DNA of 64,000 bases from Phenylobacterium sp. J367 (GTDB lineage Bacteria > Pseudomonadota > Alphaproteobacteria > Caulobacterales > Caulobacteraceae), in NCBI RefSeq assembly GCF_024699985.1, contig NZ_JAJONA010000001.1:1798001-1862000 (forward strand), written 5' to 3'. Made by a program: the position numbers and the translations under genes. Below, piece after piece: positions 47,466 through 55,100 of the stretch (positions are counted from its first letter, which is position 1; each line of letters opens with the position of its first letter). Below the pieces are notes generated by a model. That model made no database searches. It was given only the letters and a program-made list of their open reading frames with translations, and was not told the DNA's origin.

Positions 47466-48518
47466 TTGGAGCAGAAACCCGCCCGCCGTCAGAGGGGCTC
47501 GCTGACGATCCATGATGTCGCCCGGCGGGCCGGCGTCTCGCCGATGACCGTTTCCCGGGTGATCAACGGCGAGAAGAACGTGCGCGAGGCGACGCGCGAG
47601 GCGGTGAACGCCGCGATCCGCGACCTCAACTACCAGCCCAATCCCGCGGCCCGCAGCCTGGCGGGCGCCGACCTCATCCGCCTGGGCCTGCTCTATTCCA
47701 ACCCCTCGGCGGCCTATCTCTCGGAGTTCCTGGTCGGCGGGCTCGACCAGTGCAGCCGGGCGAACATCCAGCTCATCGTCGAGAAGTGCGACGTGGAGGG
47801 CGCCGAGAAGGCCGCCGCGGAGAAGCTGGTGGCCTCCGGCATCGACGGGCTGATCCTGCCGCCGCCGCTCTGCGACTCGGAGGCGATCGTGAAGGTGCTG
47901 GCCGCCTCGAAGGTGCCGGCCGTGGCGGTGGCGACGGGACAGCCGCCGCCTGACGCTGCCGCGGTGCGCATCGACGACTTCGCCGCCGCCCAGGCCATGA
48001 CCCGCTACATCCTGTCGCTCGGCCACCGGCGGATCGGCTTCATCAAGGGCCATCCGAACCAGACGGCCAGCGGCCAGCGGCTGGAGGGCTACCTCGCGGC
48101 GCTGGCGGAAGCGGGCGTGGCGGCGGACCAGGACCTGATCGTCCAGGGCTACTTCACCTACCGCTCGGGGCTGGAGGCGGCGGAGGCGCTGCTGGCCCTG
48201 CCGGAGCCGCCGACGGCGATCTTCGCCAGCAACGACGACATGGCCGCCGCGACCGTGGCGGTGGCGCACCGCCGGCACCTGGACGTTCCCGGCGACCTGA
48301 CGGTCTGCGGCTACGACGACACGGCCCTGGCGACGACCATCTGGCCGGAGCTCACGACCATCCGGCAGCCGGTGGCCGACATGAGCCGCGAGGCGGTGAA
48401 CCTGCTGGTCGAGGAGATCCGCAGCCGCCGGGCCGGCGAGGTCGCCAAGCATCCGCACGCGCTGCTGGACTACGAGCTGATCCTCAGGGAGTCCGCCGGG
48501 CCGCCGAAGCGGAGGTAG
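47466..48518 (+). CDS. LacI-family transcriptional regulator
   Basis: Sugar-responsive repressor of 350 aa. TTG 47466 (EQKPARRQRGSLTIHDV) follows GGGAGG. The N-terminal helix-turn-helix is TIHDVARRAGVSPMTVSRVING with the hinge ARSLAGADL. The periplasmic-binding-like domain has YLSEFLVGGLDQCSR, LGHRRIGFIKGHPNQTASGQRLEGY, AIFASNDDMAAATVAVAH and VCGYDDTALATTIWPELTTIRQP. LacI proteins bind palindromes with a central CG, matching TGATAGCGCTACCA at 34399 and 50853 and GACAGCGCTGTC at 56897. It may act like C. crescentus XylR; homology to that gene in particular is not established here. Confidence 0.9.
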   Translation: MEQKPARRQRGSLTIHDVARRAGVSPMTVSRVINGEKNVREATREAVNAAIRDLNYQPNPAARSLAGADLIRLGLLYSNPSAAYLSEFLVGGLDQCSRANIQLIVEKCDVEGAEKAAAEKLVASGIDGLILPPPLCDSEAIVKVLAASKVPAVAVATGQPPPDAAAVRIDDFAAAQAMTRYILSLGHRRIGFIKGHPNQTASGQRLEGYLAALAEAGVAADQDLIVQGYFTYRSGLEAAEALLALPEPPTAIFASNDDMAAATVAVAHRRHLDVPGDLTVCGYDDTALATTIWPELTTIRQPVADMSREAVNLLVEEIRSRRAGEVAKHPHALLDYELILRESAGPPKRR

Positions 48519-48536
48519 GGCTCGGTCTACCTTCGT

Positions 48537-48665
48537 CCTCACCCGTAGGGGAGGGGGGACCGCCGAAGGCGGTGGAGGGGGAGCGCTGCAAGCACGGCAG
48601 ATGGGGCTGGCCCCCTCCACCACGCTACGCGCGGTCCCCCCTCCCCCAAAGGGGGGAGGACGAAG
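48537..48665. repeat. Large palindromic repeat, family 2, copy 2 (about 129 bp)
   Basis: Arms GTAGGGGAGGGGGGACCG and CGCGGTCCCCCCTCCCCC, inner GGTGGAGGGGG and CCCCCTCCACC. It shares its arm sequence with the repeat at 34192 and occupies the convergent gap between the LacI and deacetylase genes. Confidence 0.75.
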
Positions 48666-48679
48666 CGGTACGCCGCCCC

Positions 48680-49564
48680 TCAGCGGCACACCTTGTCGAG
48701 CGCCTCCCAGGACCAGGTGCGGGGCGGGACCGGGACGCCCTTCGCCTCGGCCACGTCCTCCAGCATCGCCCGCCCGGGTGAGGCGGCGGCGGCGAGGTCG
48801 TCCTTGTAGTAGGGGTCGGCCATGACCGTCTCCAGCGGGGCGAGGGTGACGTCGCGGTCGCGGTAGAGGGCGAGCAGCTTCGGCAGCATGCGGGCGTCGA
48901 AGGCGCCCACATGCATCAGCAGGACCAGCGGGATGCGGCGGCCGTAGAGCGTCTCCGACATCTGGCGGGCGCGAGCCAGGCTGGCGTCGGCGGCGGCGAG
49001 GAAGCTGTTCTCCAGCGAGGTGATGGCGGCCACGTCGCCCTTGGCCATGCAGCGGGCGTAGGGGGCGTTCCAGGCGTAGTCGTCGAAGGTCAGGGTCACG
49101 GACGCGATGCGGTAGCCGCGGGCCCGGAGCAGGTCGCGGGCGCCGGCCCTGAGCGCCGGCGTGTCGCCCTCGACCAGGAACGGATAGCGGAACCACTTCC
49201 AGTCACCGCCCAGGGCCTCCAGCACCGGCTCGTTGCGGAGCAGGTCCTCCTTGAAGACGGCGAGGTCGCCGAGGCGCTTGTGGGCCCAGGTGTGGTTGCC
49301 GACCGGATGGCCGGCGGCGCGCCAGAGGCGGAGCGGCTCCGGGCCGGTCTCGGCCTCGCCGGCGGCGTTGACGAAGCCGTAGGCCGGCGGGGCGTCGGCG
49401 TCGGCCAGGGGGCCGAGGATGCGGGCGAGCACGCCGGTCCGGCTCTCGCCGGGCGGCAGGTCGCTGTGCACCGGCAGGTCGTCGAAGGTGAGGGCCATCT
49501 CCTCCGCCGCCGCGGGCGCGGCGAGGAGGACGAAGACGGCGCAGGTCGCGATGAAGGCTCTCAC
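48680..49564 (-). CDS. Polysaccharide deacetylase (CE4-like), secreted
   Basis: NodB-homology deacetylase of 294 aa. GTG 49564 overlaps the stop of the SGNH gene (GTGA) and opens a signal peptide (RAFIATCAVFVLLAAPAAA). Motif 1 is ALTFDDLPVH with the catalytic Asp pair; motif 2 is GHPVGNHTWAHKRL with the metal-binding His residues. RYPFLVEG is motif 3. Later LVLLMHVGAFDARML corresponds to motif 5. It is co-transcribed with the SGNH esterase and placed inside the xylan locus, so removal of acetyl groups from xylan is plausible; chitin- or peptidoglycan-type deacetylation remains possible. Confidence 0.88.
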   Translation of the reverse strand: MRAFIATCAVFVLLAAPAAAEEMALTFDDLPVHSDLPPGESRTGVLARILGPLADADAPPAYGFVNAAGEAETGPEPLRLWRAAGHPVGNHTWAHKRLGDLAVFKEDLLRNEPVLEALGGDWKWFRYPFLVEGDTPALRAGARDLLRARGYRIASVTLTFDDYAWNAPYARCMAKGDVAAITSLENSFLAAADASLARARQMSETLYGRRIPLVLLMHVGAFDARMLPKLLALYRDRDVTLAPLETVMADPYYKDDLAAAASPGRAMLEDVAEAKGVPVPPRTWSWEALDKVCR

Positions 49565-50808
49565 GGCAGGAACAGCTCCAGGGGAATGGCGGCGGCCATG
49601 GCGCGGTAGCCGGCCAGCGACGGGTGCAGGCGGTCGCCGGAGTCGAGGTCGGCGCGCATCCGGTCGGGCCGGGCGGGGTCGCGCATCAGGGCGTCGAAGT
49701 CGATGACCGCATCGAAGGCGCCGGGCCGGCGGATCCAGGCGTTGATCGCCTGCCGGTCGGCCTCGTTGGCGGGGCCGGGGTTGTAGACCGGGGTCCCGGC
49801 GAACGGGAGGATGGTGGCGCCGATCACCTTGATCCCCCGGGCCCGGGCGCGGGCGGCCATCTGGGCGTAGGCGCCGGTGATCTCGTGGACGAGGCGGGCG
49901 TGCGCCTCGGCGCCGACCGGGCCGTCGCGGGTGAGGGTGCCGAGGTCGTTGACGCCCTCCAGGATGATCACGAAGCGGACGCCGGGCTGGGCCAGCACGT
50001 CGCGCTCGAACCGGGCCAGCGCATTGGGGCCGAGCTCGTCCTTCAGGACGCGGTTGCCGCCGATGCCGTGGTTGAGGACGCTGAGGTGGCGGGTGCGGGG
50101 GTCGGCCTGCAGGCGCTCGGCGAGCGCGTCGGGCCAGCGGTCGTCGCGGTCCGGGCCGACGCCGAAGCCGTCGGTGATGGAATCCCCGAAGGCGACGATG
50201 GCGGCCGCCTTGGCGGTCGCCGGCACGTCGACCCCGGCGAGCTGGTACCAGTGGACCACGGGCTTCGCGCCCGGCAGGTCGGCGGCGGCGGTGTGGTCGC
50301 CCTTCACGGTCCAGGAGGTGGTGCGCGAGCCGGGGTGGCTGGTCTGGCGGGCCGGCGCCTTCGGCAGGTGGAGGCTGATCGCGATGCGCTCCAGCGGCTT
50401 CACGGCGAAGGCGACGGGATCGGAGGTCCAGTCGGCGCCGGCCGGGACGGTGACCGCGGCCTGGCCGTGGAAGGTGACGGCGCGGGTCGTCGCCGGGTCG
50501 ATGGCCGGCGAGCCCGGCGCCACGGGCCTGGCGACCTGCACCGCCGCGACCGTCAGCGGCTCGGTCCCAAAGACGTTGGTGACTCGGATACGGATCTGCG
50601 GGCCGCCCTGGGTGACGCGGACCACCTGGCGCAGGGTGGCGTCGTCGAGGTCGTCCTTCGGGAGCTCGTTGCGGGTCTCGGGGACCTGCTGGGAGGCGGC
50701 CCAGGCGCCCACCCATTTCGGGGGCGGCGCGGCGGCGGCGGCCGGCGCCAACAGGCCCGCCGCGAGGGCGCAGCCGACGAGCCAGCGTACCGGTTTTCCC
50801 ATGCTCAT
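49561..50808 (-). CDS. SGNH/GDSL hydrolase, secreted (probable carbohydrate esterase)
   Basis: 415 aa. The start is MSMGKPVRWLVGCALAAG at 50808 after GGGAGGAA; a signal peptide ends PAAAAA. The N-terminal part (about 30-200) looks like a beta-sandwich (RIRVTNVFGTEPLTVAAVQVA). The SGNH domain has block I AIVAFGDSITDGFG (nucleophile Ser), block II Gly/Asn in NHGIGGNRVL, block III LEGVNDLG, and the Asp-His pair in DSGDRLHPSLAG. It is divergent from xylX, sharing the LacI-type operator at 50853, so it is probably xylose-inducible and acts as an acetyl-xylan esterase. Substrate is inferred from context. Confidence 0.88.
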   Translation of the reverse strand: MSMGKPVRWLVGCALAAGLLAPAAAAAPPPKWVGAWAASQQVPETRNELPKDDLDDATLRQVVRVTQGGPQIRIRVTNVFGTEPLTVAAVQVARPVAPGSPAIDPATTRAVTFHGQAAVTVPAGADWTSDPVAFAVKPLERIAISLHLPKAPARQTSHPGSRTTSWTVKGDHTAAADLPGAKPVVHWYQLAGVDVPATAKAAAIVAFGDSITDGFGVGPDRDDRWPDALAERLQADPRTRHLSVLNHGIGGNRVLKDELGPNALARFERDVLAQPGVRFVIILEGVNDLGTLTRDGPVGAEAHARLVHEITGAYAQMAARARARGIKVIGATILPFAGTPVYNPGPANEADRQAINAWIRRPGAFDAVIDFDALMRDPARPDRMRADLDSGDRLHPSLAGYRAMAAAIPLELFLP

Positions 50809-50852
50809 TTCCTCCCGCCAGCGTGTTCGCCTTGACAGTCGGGCACTCTGAT

Positions 50853-50888
50853 TGATAGCGCTACCAAAAATCAAGGGAGGTCTGACCA
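50853..50888. promoter_or_regulatory. xylX control region: LacI-type operator, ribosome-binding site and GntR half-site
   Basis: TGATAGCGCTACCA at 50853-50866 is identical to the site at 34399. AAGGGAGG at 50873-50880 is the xylX ribosome-binding site and overlaps AGGTCTGACCA (50878-50888), a one-mismatch GntR-type palindrome ending at the ATG. Confidence 0.75.
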
Positions 50889-52034
50889 ATGGGAGGGGGC
50901 GCGACGCATGCGTCGGCGGCATGTCTGCCTGCCGACTGGCAGGACGCCGTGCTCGTGGGCCGGATCCAGACCCCCGCCGGGGTGAGCCCGGTCGTGATCC
51001 ATGGCGGACGGCTCCGCGACGTTTCCCAGGGCGCGCCCACGGTCTCCGATCTCCTGAACCGCTGGACCGGCGAGCCGCCGGCCGGCGTCGACCTCGGCCC
51101 CGTCGAGGACTTCGATTTCGCCGCCCAGCCGCTGCTGGCCCCCGTCGACCTGCAGTGCGTCAAGGCGGCCGGCGTGACCTTCGCCGTCTCGGCGGTGGAG
51201 CGGGTGATCGAGGAGCGGGCGCGCGGCGACGCCAGCAAGGCCGAGGCGATCCGCGGCGACCTGCGCGACCGAGTCGGCGCCGACATCCGCTCGGTGCGCC
51301 CGGGATCGGAAGAGGCGGCGCGGCTGAAGGCGGCGCTGATCGCCGACGGCCTGTGGTCGCAGTATCTGGAAGTGGCCATCGGGCCGGACGCCGAGATCTT
51401 CACCAAGGCGCCGGTGCTCGCCTCGGTGGGCCACGGGGCGCTGATCGGCGTGCGCTCGGACAGCGCCTGGAACAACCCCGAGCCCGAGGTGGTGATGATC
51501 GTCGACGGGCAGGGCCGGGCGCTCGGCGCCTGCCTCGGCAACGACGTGAACCTGCGCGACTTCGAGGGCCGCTCGGCGCTGCTGCTGGGCAAGGCCAAGG
51601 ACAACAACGCCTCCTGTTCGCTGGGCCCGTTCATCCGCATCTTCGACGCGGGCTTCACGGTCGACGACGTCCGCCAGGCGGAGGTCGAGCTGACCATCGA
51701 GGGCCAGGACAACTACCGGCTCGAGGGCCGGAGCCGGATGAGCGAGATCAGCCGCGATCCCCTGGACCTCGTGCGCCAGGCGATGAGCGAGCACCAGTAC
51801 CCGGACGGCTTCGCCCTGTTCCTCGGCACCCTGTTCGCCCCGACGCAGGACCGCGACACCCCCGGCTCGGGCTTCACCCACAAGGTCGGCGACGTCGTGC
51901 GGGTCGCAAGCCCCAGGCTGGGCGTTCTGGAGAATGAGGTGACGACCTCGAAGGCCGCCCCGCCGTGGGCGTTCGGCCTCTCCGACCTGATGCGGAACCT
52001 GGCCGGACGCGGCCTGCTGGAGTCCCCGCGATGA
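50889..52034 (+). CDS. xylX: 2-keto-3-deoxy-D-xylonate dehydratase (FAH family)
   Basis: Converts 2-keto-3-deoxy-xylonate to alpha-ketoglutarate semialdehyde, step 4 of the Weimberg xylose pathway; 381 aa, intact. Fumarylacetoacetate-hydrolase fold with VKAAGVTFAVSAVERVIEERARGD, VGHGALIGVRSDSAWNNPEPEV (metal-binding Glu), and LGNDVNLRDFEGRSALLLGKAKDNNASCSLGP split over the core. It matches C. crescentus XylX in length and motifs. First gene of xylX-A-B-C-D, with overlapping stop/start to xylA (ATGA). Confidence 0.93.
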   Translation: MGGGATHASAACLPADWQDAVLVGRIQTPAGVSPVVIHGGRLRDVSQGAPTVSDLLNRWTGEPPAGVDLGPVEDFDFAAQPLLAPVDLQCVKAAGVTFAVSAVERVIEERARGDASKAEAIRGDLRDRVGADIRSVRPGSEEAARLKAALIADGLWSQYLEVAIGPDAEIFTKAPVLASVGHGALIGVRSDSAWNNPEPEVVMIVDGQGRALGACLGNDVNLRDFEGRSALLLGKAKDNNASCSLGPFIRIFDAGFTVDDVRQAEVELTIEGQDNYRLEGRSRMSEISRDPLDLVRQAMSEHQYPDGFALFLGTLFAPTQDRDTPGSGFTHKVGDVVRVASPRLGVLENEVTTSKAAPPWAFGLSDLMRNLAGRGLLESPR

Positions 52035-53470
52035 GCCCCCAGACGCTACCCCAGTTCATCGGCGGCGAGCGCGTGGGCGCCGACGCCTCCGGCGAGAGCC
52101 GCAACCCGTCCAACACCGACGAGGTGGTGGCCCGGGTGCCGGCCGGCGGCAAGGCCGAGGTGGACGCCGCCGTGGCCGCTGCGAAGGCCGCCTTCCCGGC
52201 CTGGTCCGAGGCCTCGCCGGAGGTGCGCTTCGACCTGCTGGACAAGGTGGGCGACACCATCCTGAAGCGGCGCGAGGAGATCGGCCGGCTGCTCTCCCGC
52301 GAGGAGGGCAAGACGCTCCCCGAGGGCATCGGCGAGACGGTGCGGGCGGGCCGGATCTTCAAGTACTTCGCCGGCGAGGCGCTGCGCCGCCACGGCCAGA
52401 ACCTGGAGAGCGTGCGCCCCGGGGTGGAGATCCAGACCTACCGGCAGGCGGTGGGCGTCTACGGCATGATCACGCCCTGGAACTTCCCGATCGCGATCCC
52501 CGCCTGGAAGACCGCGCCGGCGCTGGCGTTCGGCAACACGGTGGTGCTGAAGCCCGCCGGGCCGACACCGGCCACGGCCGCGGCGCTGGCCGAGATCATC
52601 TGGGAATGCGGGGCGCCGGCCGGCGTCTTCAACATGATCTTCGGCCCGGGCTCCATGGGCGCGAAGCTCGTCGAGCACCCGGACGTGGACGGCGTCTCGT
52701 TCACCGGCTCGCAGGGCGTCGGCGCGGGCGTGGCGCAGGCGGCGGTGGCGCGGCAGGCGCGGGTGCAGCTCGAGATGGGCGGCAAGAACCCGCTGGTGAT
52801 CCTGGACGACGCCGACCTCGACCGGGCGGTGATGGTGGCCCTCGACGGCAGCTTCTACGCCACCGGCCAGCGGTGCACGGCGTCCTCGCGGCTGATCGTG
52901 CAGGACGGCATCCACGACCGGTTCGTGGCCGCGCTCGCCGAGAAGGTCGCCGCCCTGAAGGTCGGCGACGCGCTGGACCCGGCGACCCAGATGGGCCCGG
53001 CGGTCAGCGAGGACCAGATGGAGACCAGCTACCGCTACATCGACATCGCCAGGTCCGAAGGCGGACGGGTGGTGATCGGCGGCGGGCGGCTGAAGCTCGA
53101 GACGCCCGGCTGGTACGTGCAGCCGACGCTGATCGCCGACACGGACAAGGCGATGACGATCAACAACGAGGAGGTGTTCGGGCCCGTGGCCTCCACCGTC
53201 CGCGTGAAGGACTACGACGAGGCGCTGGCCGTCGCCAACGGCGGCGAGTTCGGCCTCTCGGCCGGGATCGTCACGACCTCGCTGAAGCACGCCAGAGATT
53301 TCCAGAGGAGAGCCAGGGCCGGGATGGTGATGGTCAATCTGCCCACTGCGGGCGTCGACTACCATGTGCCGTTCGGCGGCACGAAGAAGTCCAGCTACGG
53401 CCCGCGCGAGCAGGGGTTCGCGGCGGTCGAGTTCTACACCCAGACGAAGACGGCGTACTCATGGGCATAA
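52031..53470 (+). CDS. xylA: Alpha-ketoglutarate semialdehyde dehydrogenase (ALDH family)
   Basis: NAD(P)-dependent oxidation of 2,5-dioxopentanoate to alpha-ketoglutarate, the last Weimberg step; 479 aa, intact. Start ATG 52031 (MSPQTLPQFIGGERV). Signature residues are NAD-site WNFPIAIPAWKTAPAL, catalytic Glu in QLEMGGKNPLVIL and catalytic Cys in YATGQRCTASSRLIV, then the C-terminal PFGGTKKSSYGPREQG. Named after C. crescentus usage, where xylA is this dehydrogenase, not xylose isomerase. It overlaps xylB by 10 bases. Confidence 0.93.
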   Translation: MSPQTLPQFIGGERVGADASGESRNPSNTDEVVARVPAGGKAEVDAAVAAAKAAFPAWSEASPEVRFDLLDKVGDTILKRREEIGRLLSREEGKTLPEGIGETVRAGRIFKYFAGEALRRHGQNLESVRPGVEIQTYRQAVGVYGMITPWNFPIAIPAWKTAPALAFGNTVVLKPAGPTPATAAALAEIIWECGAPAGVFNMIFGPGSMGAKLVEHPDVDGVSFTGSQGVGAGVAQAAVARQARVQLEMGGKNPLVILDDADLDRAVMVALDGSFYATGQRCTASSRLIVQDGIHDRFVAALAEKVAALKVGDALDPATQMGPAVSEDQMETSYRYIDIARSEGGRVVIGGGRLKLETPGWYVQPTLIADTDKAMTINNEEVFGPVASTVRVKDYDEALAVANGGEFGLSAGIVTTSLKHARDFQRRARAGMVMVNLPTAGVDYHVPFGGTKKSSYGPREQGFAAVEFYTQTKTAYSWA

Positions 53471-54231
53471 ACGTCGCCGCCGCCGCCCAGGCGGCCGTCT
53501 ATCCCAGCCTGAAGGGCAAGCGGGTCGTCATCACCGGCGGCGGCTCCGGCATCGGCGCGGGCCTCGTCGAGGCCTTCGCCGGGCAGGGCGCGGAGGTGCA
53601 TTTCCTCGACGTGCTGGAGGCGGAGTCCGAGGCGCTGGTGAAGGATCTCGGGGTCTCGCCGATCAAGCCGGTGTTCCACCCGTGCGACCTCAAGGATGCC
53701 GACGCGATCGCCGCCTGCTTCGCGAAGATCGGCCCGGTGCAGGTGCTGGTGAACAACGCCGGCAACGACGACCGCCACAGCCTCGACGAGGTGACGCCGG
53801 CCTATTTCGACGACCGGATCGCGGTGAACCTGCGCCACATGCTGTTCTGCACCAAGGCGGTTGTGCCGGACATGCGGAAGGCCGGCGGCGGGGCGATCAT
53901 CAACTTCGGCTCGATCTCCTGGCACCTCGGCCTGCCGGACCTGGTGCTCTACGAGACCGCCAAGGCCGGGATCGAGGGCATGACCCGGGCGCTGGCCCGG
54001 GAGCTGGGCCCCGACGGGATCCGCGTCACCTGCATCGCCCCGGGCAATGTGAAGACCCCCCGGCAGATGAAATGGTACACCCCGGAAGGCGAGGCGGAGA
54101 TCGTCGCGCAGCAGTGCCTCAAGGGTCGGATCGAGCCCCGCGACGTGGCCGCGCTGGTGCTGTTCCTGGCCTCCGACGACGCCCGTTTCTGCACCGGCCA
54201 CGAATACTGGATCGACGCAGGCTGGCGATGA
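53461..54231 (+). CDS. xylB: D-xylose 1-dehydrogenase (SDR family)
   Basis: Oxidises D-xylose to D-xylono-lactone with NAD, the entry step of the pathway; 256 aa, intact. The Rossmann motif is ITGGGSGIGAGLVEAF; NNAG is in VLVNNAGNDDRHSL; catalytic Ser in FGSISWHLGL and Tyr-Lys in YETAKAGIEGM. Long stretches (NVNLRHMLFC-like, TGHEYWIDAGWR) match C. crescentus XylB as I remember it. It overlaps xylC by four bases (ATGA). Confidence 0.94.
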   Translation: MGINVAAAAQAAVYPSLKGKRVVITGGGSGIGAGLVEAFAGQGAEVHFLDVLEAESEALVKDLGVSPIKPVFHPCDLKDADAIAACFAKIGPVQVLVNNAGNDDRHSLDEVTPAYFDDRIAVNLRHMLFCTKAVVPDMRKAGGGAIINFGSISWHLGLPDLVLYETAKAGIEGMTRALARELGPDGIRVTCIAPGNVKTPRQMKWYTPEGEAEIVAQQCLKGRIEPRDVAALVLFLASDDARFCTGHEYWIDAGWR

Positions 54232-55100
54232 GCGCAACCACCGAGCCCGAAAGCGTCTATGCCGCCGACGCCGAGCTCGGCGAAGGCCCGGTGTGGATGG
54301 CCCGCGACGACGCCGTCTGGTTCGTCGACATCAAGGGTCTCCGGATCCACAAGTACGAGGTGACCACGGGCGCAGCCTGGAGCTGGGCGGCGCCGGCCCA
54401 GCCGGGGTTCATCGCGCCCTTGGCCGACAGCCGCTGGATCGCCGGCCTGAAGACCGGTCTGCACTATTTCGACCCGAAGAGCGGCCGCTTCGACCTCCTG
54501 GCCACGGTCGAGGACCCGAAGCTCGACAACCGGCTGAACGACGGCTTCGTGGACCAGAAGGGCCGGCTGTGGTTCGGCTCGATGCACGACGGCGAGACCA
54601 ACCTGACCGGCGCGCTCTACCGGCTGGACGGCAGGACGCCGGTCCGCCAGGACCCCGGCTACTGCATCACCAACGGCCCGGCCATGAGCCCGGACGGGCG
54701 GACGCTCTATCACACCGACACGCTCAAGCGGGTGATCTACGCCTTTGACGTGGACGCCAACGGCAAGCTGACCGGCAAGCGCACCTTCGCTGAGATCGAC
54801 GAGGGCTATCCGGACGGGCCGGCGGTGGACGCCGAGGGCTGCGTCTGGACGGCGCTGTTCGCCGGCCGCCACGTGCGGCGCTATTCCCCGAAGGGCGAGT
54901 TGCTGGAGAAGGTCGCGTTCCCGGTCGCCAACATCACCAAGCTGGCGTTCGCCGGCGACGACCTGAAGACGGTCTATGCGACCACGGCCTGGAAGGGCCT
55001 GTCCAAGGCCGAGCGCGAGGACCAGCCGCAGGCCGGCGCGCTGTTCCGGTTCGAGGTGGACGTGCCCGGCCTGCCGCAGAACCAGGTGCGGGATGTCTGA
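54228..55100 (+). CDS. xylC: D-xylonolactonase (SMP-30/gluconolactonase family)
   Basis: Hydrolyses xylonolactone to D-xylonate; 290 aa, intact. Six-blade propeller of the regucalcin family with metal-site residues in ELGEGPVWM (Glu), NRLNDGFVD (Asn/Asp), CITNGPAMSPDGRTLYHTDT (Asn, Asp) and the EGYPDGPAVDAEGCVW blade. The start overlaps the xylB stop; it overlaps xylD by eight bases. Translational coupling throughout xylXABCD suggests a single transcript. Confidence 0.93.
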   Translation: MSATTEPESVYAADAELGEGPVWMARDDAVWFVDIKGLRIHKYEVTTGAAWSWAAPAQPGFIAPLADSRWIAGLKTGLHYFDPKSGRFDLLATVEDPKLDNRLNDGFVDQKGRLWFGSMHDGETNLTGALYRLDGRTPVRQDPGYCITNGPAMSPDGRTLYHTDTLKRVIYAFDVDANGKLTGKRTFAEIDEGYPDGPAVDAEGCVWTALFAGRHVRRYSPKGELLEKVAFPVANITKLAFAGDDLKTVYATTAWKGLSKAEREDQPQAGALFRFEVDVPGLPQNQVRDV

